Shown: piece after piece, positions 59,903-64,000 of the stretch
Position numbering within the stretch: the stretch's first letter is position 1
How the letters are laid out: each line of letters begins with the position of its first letter
DNA from: CAKSQF01 sp963628435
GTDB taxonomy: Bacteria; Bacillota; Clostridia; Oscillospirales; CAG-272
Length of the DNA: 64,000 nt
Assembly: GCA_963628435.1 (NCBI GenBank)
Contig: CAVGEY010000007.1
Coordinates: 1 to 64,000 of the forward strand
Direction: 5' to 3'
The notes under the pieces: model-generated
Seen by the model: only the letters and a program-made list of their open reading frames with translations
Told to the model about the DNA's origin: nothing
Databases searched by the model: none
Program-made: the position numbers and the translations under genes

Positions 59903-60772
59903 ATGGAGCTTCAGAACGATTTTCCGACAAATCCGGAAGAACAGTTTACGGTACGGACACTGGTAAATCCGAGCGCGGATATTCATTTTCATCCCGAAAT
60001 AGAACTGCTGCTTGTGAAAAGCGGAACAATCGAGGTTACGGTCGGCGATATGAGTGCCTCTCTCTCGACAGGCGATATTGCCGCAGTCGGCAGATTTGAG
60101 CCGCATATGGTCGGTACGCCGAGACAGGCTGTTGTAAAAGATGTTTCGATTCCCGTAAGAAAAATACCCGATTTTGTTTCGGCATTCAGAAATAAAACGT
60201 TCAGTCGTCCTTTTTTAATAAAAGGAAAAACGAATATAGGACGGCTCATCGACAGACTCGAAAATGTATCCGAATCCGGCAATCAGCTTCTGATAAAAGG
60301 CTATGCGTATCTTATTCTCGGCAGGGCGATAGAATTTCTCGGTCTTACCGAAAGGGAATTCAGAAGAGGGGGATCGTCGGCCGTAGTGCGTGAAATGCTT
60401 GCCTGTATGGACGAGCATTTCACCGAAGATTTGTCGGTAGAGCAGATAGCCGCCGATCTCGGCTACAATAAAGACTATCTGTCGAGAGTTTTCAATGAAG
60501 CGATAGGAATGGGATTTTGCCGATATCTGAACAATATGAGAGTCCGTTATGCGATACATCTGATTTCGACAACCGATATTTCGGCGGAGCGCATTGCCGA
60601 AATGTCCGGATTCGGAAGCACCCATACTTTTTACGACTGTTTCGGAGATGCCTGCGGATGTACCCCCGGCGAATACAGAAAAAAGCTGAAAAAGAGTACA
60701 AATAAATCGGAAAATGTCAATAAATTTCAAATAAATGCCGACTCGGCCCGACAAATACAAAAAAAGTCTTGA
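59903..60772 (+). CDS. AraC-family regulator divergent to ABC module 2
   Basis: A 289-residue regulator. The N-terminal cupin region (residues about 25-75; DIHFHPEIELLLVKSG) is followed by a middle linker and a C-terminal AraC DNA-binding domain (residues about 165-275), with two helix-turn-helix units (LSVEQIAADLGYNKDYLSRVF and ISAERIAEMSGFGSTHTFYDCF). Divergent transcription from the ABC module and the shared promoter element make it the likely local regulator. It resembles the regulator at 8661 in plan, but is a different branch. The ATG at 59903 has a GGAAGGGCAAGGG site just upstream. Confidence 0.9.
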   Translation: MELQNDFPTNPEEQFTVRTLVNPSADIHFHPEIELLLVKSGTIEVTVGDMSASLSTGDIAAVGRFEPHMVGTPRQAVVKDVSIPVRKIPDFVSAFRNKTFSRPFLIKGKTNIGRLIDRLENVSESGNQLLIKGYAYLILGRAIEFLGLTEREFRRGGSSAVVREMLACMDEHFTEDLSVEQIAADLGYNKDYLSRVFNEAIGMGFCRYLNNMRVRYAIHLISTTDISAERIAEMSGFGSTHTFYDCFGDACGCTPGEYRKKLKKSTNKSENVNKFQINADSARQIQKKS

Positions 60773-60797
60773 CTGACGGTTTTTTTTGTGATATACT
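60769..60797 (+). promoter_or_regulatory. Promoter of the cell-wall hydrolase gene
   Basis: TTGACT (60769-60774) overlaps the AraC stop. A 17-base spacer and TATACT (60792-60797) follow. Confidence 0.65.
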
Positions 60798-60932
60798 CAG
60801 CTGTAATATTACCGAAAAATGACTGTCGGTGAGTTTTGCGGCACGGATTTTTAATGTCGGCCTTGCGCAATCTTTCCGAAAAACAACGAAAGGAATCTTT
60901 CGCAATCGTAAAAGCGAAAGCGCAGATTTACA

Positions 60933-62087
60933 ATGATTTTCAAAATCAGGGCAGCGTATGCCGTTCTTCTTTGCGGTGCGGTTACCTTCTGTACCGTGGG
61001 AAATCTGGTTTATGAGGCCAAGGACGGCTCAAAGCCCGTTCCGTATCCCGCTAAAACTTCGAATATTGCCGATTTTGTTTCGGATACGCAGGCAGATACC
61101 GATCTGCCGTCTGCGAACGATCATCCGGTAACGATTTCAGCTCTCTTTACATCCGAACAGGATGAAGTCGGAGAATGGACGGGAAACAGATATCAGAGTG
61201 ACAGAATAATAATCTACGATTCTCCGTCGACTTTTGAAGCGCAGAATACCTCCGATGCGGTTACAGTCGATACCGCGGTCACCGGGAATGTACTGCCTGT
61301 TACAGACGCGATTACGGCAGTCGTTACATCGGCTCAAACGGCTTCTCCGGTTACCGAAACGAAAAAGCCGGCGACAACCACGACCGCGCAGACTAAAAAG
61401 GTGACAACAACAACACAGAAAACCACAACCGCAAAAAAACAGACCGAGCCCGTAACAACGACAAAAGCGGCAACCACGACGGTAAAGACGACGGCAGCTG
61501 CTCCCGTAACCGAACCGGTCACAACCACTGAGACGGCAGTTGTAACCACATTGCCGCAGACGTCCGAATCACAGACTCCGGTAACCGAGGCCGTGACAAC
61601 GGCCGAAGTTTTCCCGTATGATCCCGATATCGTGTCTCCCTCCGAAATACAGAGTCAGGGCGGACTTCTCGATATAGACGATCCATACGAAACATATAAC
61701 GGCGGGAAGGTGACCGTAACCGGCGAAGACCGTGAACTTCTCGAATGTCTTGTTTACGGAGAGGCAGGCAATCAGGGATTTGTCGGAATCTGCCTTGTCG
61801 CTCAGTGCATGAGAGACGCGATGCTATATGAAGGATTCGATTCGATAGCCGAACTCCGTGCCGGATTCAAGTATGCGGGAAGCATTACAAGAGGAACATC
61901 CGAAGAGGTAAAGCGCGCTGTTAAATTTATTTTCGATGAAGGCGGCTATGCCGTAAAACATCCGATACTTTATTTCTATGCACCCGCGAACGGAATACCG
62001 AACACCAAGGGCTTCCATGAATCGCAGGAATTCGTCGTGCAGTATAAAAAATCAAGATTTTTCTGGAAAAAAGGCGGAACGATTTAG
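60933..62087 (+). CDS. Thr-rich secreted cell-wall hydrolase (SleB-like)
   Basis: A 384-residue exported protein. The N-terminal helix (about 5-24) is followed by an acidic and threonine-rich unstructured region (about 25-220), including a Thr/Lys/Val/Pro-repetitive stretch (about 130-215). Residues about 255-384 form a hydrolase of the SleB/Hydrolase_2 family (LECLVYGEAGNQGFVGICLV, with a catalytic-type glutamate), which cleaves peptidoglycan. The linker should pass through the wall. The ATG at 60933 has no good ribosome site close by. An AAAGGAA at 60888-60894 is 38 bases upstream, with a hairpin CTTTCGC/GCGAAAG between the two. Confidence 0.85.
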   Translation: MIFKIRAAYAVLLCGAVTFCTVGNLVYEAKDGSKPVPYPAKTSNIADFVSDTQADTDLPSANDHPVTISALFTSEQDEVGEWTGNRYQSDRIIIYDSPSTFEAQNTSDAVTVDTAVTGNVLPVTDAITAVVTSAQTASPVTETKKPATTTTAQTKKVTTTTQKTTTAKKQTEPVTTTKAATTTVKTTAAAPVTEPVTTTETAVVTTLPQTSESQTPVTEAVTTAEVFPYDPDIVSPSEIQSQGGLLDIDDPYETYNGGKVTVTGEDRELLECLVYGEAGNQGFVGICLVAQCMRDAMLYEGFDSIAELRAGFKYAGSITRGTSEEVKRAVKFIFDEGGYAVKHPILYFYAPANGIPNTKGFHESQEFVVQYKKSRFFWKKGGTI

Positions 62088-62112
62088 ATTCCGATAAAAC
62101 AGTCAAAAGCAG

Positions 62113-62139
62113 CGGTGCTGCCGATGAGGCGGCACCGCA
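62113..62139 (+). terminator. Terminator after the cell-wall hydrolase
   Basis: GCGGTGCTGCC (62113-62123) and GGCGGCACCGC (62129-62139) form an 11-base stem with one G-U pair, followed by a T-rich stretch. No clear promoter for asnA was seen after it. Confidence 0.75.
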
Positions 62140-62198
62140 GCATTTTATATATTTTATTATTTTATTTTTTAATGAAGAAAGAAAGGAAGGGCAGAAAA

Positions 62199-63206
62199 AT
62201 GAAAAAGCTCTACATCCCCGAAAACTACGAAAGCAAGATTTCACCGCGCGATACCCAAAAAGCCATTAAACTCATTAAAGACACCTTTCAGCTTGAACTC
62301 GGCAAAGCGCTGAATCTTGACCGCGTAACCGCTCCGATAATCGTTACGAAGGAAAGCGGTATAAACGATGACCTTAACGGCGTTGAGCGCAAAGTGCATT
62401 TCACCATGAAGGAAATCGACGGCGTCGGCGAAGTGGTTCAGTCACTCGCAAAATGGAAGAGGATGACGCTTAATAATTTCGGATACCGACCCGGAGAAGG
62501 CATCTATACCGATATGAACGCGATCAGACGTGATGACGATGTCGACAATACCCACTCGATTTTTGTTGACCAGTGGGACTGGGAAAAAGTCATCACACGT
62601 GAGCAGAGAAGCCTTGACTATCTCGCATCCGTCGCACATGAAGTTGTAAAGACTCTCGCCTATACGAAAAGACTTATAAACGCGCGCTATCCCTGCCTGA
62701 CCGATACGATATGCGAGGACGTTTTCTGCATTACAACTCAGGAGCTTGAGGATATGTACCCGAATAAGACTCCGAAGGAACGCGAGAATGCAATCTGTAA
62801 AAAATATAAGACCGTACTGCTGACACAGATAGGCGGTGTTCTTAACAGCGGAAAGAAGCACGACGGACGCGCACCCGATTATGACGACTGGTCGCTCAAC
62901 GGCGATATTCTCGTGTGGAACAGCACACTTGCTTCCGCATTTGAAATTTCGTCGATGGGAATCAGAGTTGACGCAAAATCGCTCAAAGCACAGCTTGAGA
63001 TTGCCGATGCCGGCGACCGTGAACGATTCCCGTATCATAAAGCCATACTTGAGGACAGATATCCTCTTACCGTGGGCGGCGGAATCGGACAGTCGAGAAT
63101 CTGTATGCTCATTCTCGAAAAGGCTCATATCGGTGAGGTTCAGTTCTCTATATGGCCCGAAAGCATGAGAAAAGAAGCCGCCGATGCCGGGATACCGATA
63201 CTTTAA
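62199..63206 (+). CDS. asnA: Aspartate-ammonia ligase (asparagine synthetase A)
   Basis: A 335-residue AsnA, which makes asparagine from aspartate, ammonia and ATP. It is related to class II aminoacyl-tRNA synthetases. The N-terminal MKKLYIPENY is typical, motif 2-type residues lie in VHFTMKEIDG, and the C-terminal GGGIGQSR is the motif 3 loop. Length is normal. The ATG at 62199 follows GGAAGG by eight bases; a longer frame from 62115 covers the terminator. It is a single-gene unit between two terminators. Confidence 0.97.
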   Translation: MKKLYIPENYESKISPRDTQKAIKLIKDTFQLELGKALNLDRVTAPIIVTKESGINDDLNGVERKVHFTMKEIDGVGEVVQSLAKWKRMTLNNFGYRPGEGIYTDMNAIRRDDDVDNTHSIFVDQWDWEKVITREQRSLDYLASVAHEVVKTLAYTKRLINARYPCLTDTICEDVFCITTQELEDMYPNKTPKERENAICKKYKTVLLTQIGGVLNSGKKHDGRAPDYDDWSLNGDILVWNSTLASAFEISSMGIRVDAKSLKAQLEIADAGDRERFPYHKAILEDRYPLTVGGGIGQSRICMLILEKAHIGEVQFSIWPESMRKEAADAGIPIL

Positions 63207-63231
63207 TCGAATATAAAACGGATATAAAATC

Positions 63232-63264
63232 ACAACCACCCGCATGGCGGGTGGTTGTTCGTTT
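63232..63264. terminator. Strong terminator after asnA
   Basis: ACAACCACCCGC (63232-63243) and GCGGGTGGTTGT (63247-63258) form a 12-base-pair stem over a three-base loop, followed by TCGTTTT. The shikimate kinase gene ends close by on the other strand. Confidence 0.9.
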
Positions 63265-63290
63265 TACGGCATAGTGATAATCTCATATTT

Positions 63291-63806
63291 TCAGTTGTCG
63301 GCAGATTTCAGGGCATCGGCAACTGCATAGACGCTTTTTGAAAGCGACAGATTTGATATGTCTACCGTGATGTCGGCATATTTCTCGTAAATCGGAGTTC
63401 TGTATGCGTAGATGTCATCGAGCGTCTGCCCCGGTTTCATGGCGATTCCTCTGGATGAAAGGCTTTTAAGATGTGTTTTAAGACATTCGAGCGAAATCTT
63501 CAGATACACGATTTTTCCGAGTTTTTTCAGATGTTCGGCACCTCTCGGGCAGAGAACGGCAGATCCGCCCGGCGCAATCACATTGTTTTTCATGTTAAGC
63601 GAGCAGACAATATCGGCCTCAAGTTCGATAAATGCGTCTGCACCGAGTCTGTCGACCGTCTTTTGCAATAGTTCTCCCTCGTGTTCCTGTATCACAAGAT
63701 CAACATCGGTAAAGTTCATGCCGAGTTTTTTTGCGAGTATTACGCCGATTGAACTTTTTCCGCTTCCCGGCATTCCGATGAGTATTATGTTGTCATTTTT
63801 GTTCAT
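63291..63806 (-). CDS. aroK: Shikimate kinase
   Basis: A 171-residue P-loop kinase of the shikimate kinase family, which phosphorylates shikimate in aromatic amino acid synthesis. Walker A GMPGSGKSS is near residue 11 and the DVDLVIQEHEG region near 34. GGSAVLCPRG (near 80) matches the family's GGG-type substrate motif in a modified form, with serine at the third glycine. The ATG at 63806 with GAGGAA upstream is chosen. The longer frame to 63965 would translate the 18-bp tandem repeat and is rejected. A related nucleoside kinase cannot be fully excluded. Confidence 0.82.
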   Translation of the reverse strand: MNKNDNIILIGMPGSGKSSIGVILAKKLGMNFTDVDLVIQEHEGELLQKTVDRLGADAFIELEADIVCSLNMKNNVIAPGGSAVLCPRGAEHLKKLGKIVYLKISLECLKTHLKSLSSRGIAMKPGQTLDDIYAYRTPIYEKYADITVDISNLSLSKSVYAVADALKSADN

Positions 63807-63908
63807 AAAATTTAGATTCCTCTGCCTGTGAATTTTCTTGATTTTATCATTTTGTTCGACTTTTGTCAAGTAAAAACATTTGCCGAATAAAATACTTGCC
63901 GCCATAAG

Positions 63909-63962
63909 AATACTTGACAGTATAAAAATACTTGACAGTATAAAAATACTTGACAGTATTTT
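63909..63962. repeat. Three tandem copies of an 18-bp sequence
   Basis: The 18-mer AATACTTGACAGTATAAA is repeated at 63909-63926 and 63927-63944. A third copy with four changed terminal bases is at 63945-63962. Each copy carries TTGACA inside an imperfect TACT-TGAC-AGTA palindrome. Confidence 0.9.
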
Positions 63963-63978
63963 CAAAATATGGTATACT
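63950..63978 (+). promoter_or_regulatory. Promoter reading out of the window
   Basis: TTGACA (63950-63955) from the third repeat copy, a 17-base spacer and TATACT (63973-63978). The gene it serves lies beyond 64000. Confidence 0.7.
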
Positions 63979-64000
63979 TTTCACCATCAATGAGGCCGCG

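Noticed and set aside
61300..61600. CRISPR-like repetitive region
   Set aside because: The repetition is a Thr/Lys/Pro-coding linker in frame inside the wall hydrolase, without uniform repeats and spacers.
50800..63206. Cyanophycin link through DUF1854 and asnA
   Set aside because: No cyanophycin synthetase or cyanophycinase is present, and asnA is separated by its own terminators.
63807..63965. N-terminal extension of shikimate kinase with ILSSIFILSS repeats
   Set aside because: The repeated peptide is just the 18-bp DNA repeat translated. The real ATG at 63806 has a ribosome site.
1..64000. tRNA, rRNA, transposase, phage or integrase genes
   Set aside because: None was recognised on reading the gaps and the translated frames; a tRNA scan was not possible.

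Overview
The window looks like a chromosomal piece of a low-to-mid GC anaerobic member of the Bacillota, class Clostridia (an Oscillospirales-like gut or rumen lineage is my best guess). The reasons are near-consensus TTGACA/TATAAT promoters with 16-18 bp spacers, strong AGGAGG-type ribosome sites, a T-box on valS, an energy-coupling-factor transporter, the YfmF/YfmH pair, Thr-rich cell-surface linkers and clostridial-type hypothetical families. A run of ten Ns at 3337-3346 shows that it is an assembled scaffold, probably a metagenome-derived genome.

Layout. 1-9.5 kb: a GH172-type (DUF2961) glycosidase, a small unknown gene, a fused VTT-membrane/HAD-phosphatase protein, then a minus-strand catabolic operon of two Gfo/Idh/MocA oxidoreductases and three xylose-isomerase-like TIM barrels (two of them a recent tandem duplication), with a divergent AraC regulator. 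9.6-17.8 kb: a four-gene c-type cytochrome island, with ResB and CcsA haem-attachment proteins followed by two large exported proteins that each carry two CxxCH motifs (a YVTN-propeller/di-haem peroxidase-like lipoprotein and a 1354-residue hydrazine-synthase-alpha-like multidomain protein). 17.8-22 kb: cell-wall enzymes (GH25 lysozyme with BspA-type leucine-rich repeats; a lipoprotein joining a degenerate VanX-like domain to an M14 carboxypeptidase).

22-31 kb: housekeeping genes on the minus strand (rpmB with a long tail, plsY, der, a DUF512 radical SAM protein, rpmF, yceD, valS with its T-box). 31-48 kb: an LTA-synthase-like protein, a PHP hydrolase with an MFS transporter, an ECF transporter (ecfT, fused ecfA-ecfA, S component), a ComEC whose beta-lactamase-like domain has lost its key ligands, and a yfmF-yfmH-lgt-folD operon in which yfmF seems to begin with ATA, then an XRE regulator with a helical repeat region.

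48.5-59.7 kb: two copies, facing each other, of an ABC / DUF1854 / ABC module. Each of the four ABC exporters has a PH-like N-terminal domain and a zinc ribbon before its membrane domain. A nuclease-like gene closes the first copy, and an AraC regulator lies divergent to the second, sharing one symmetrical DNA element that holds overlapping antiparallel promoters. 59.9-64 kb: that AraC gene, a Thr-rich cell-wall hydrolase, asnA, a shikimate kinase, and an 18-bp tandem repeat that repeats a -35 box.

The strongest candidates for a little-described system are the duplicated ABC-DUF1854-ABC module and the cytochrome island in a presumably fermentative clostridial genome. I saw no tRNA, rRNA, CRISPR array, phage or transposase gene.
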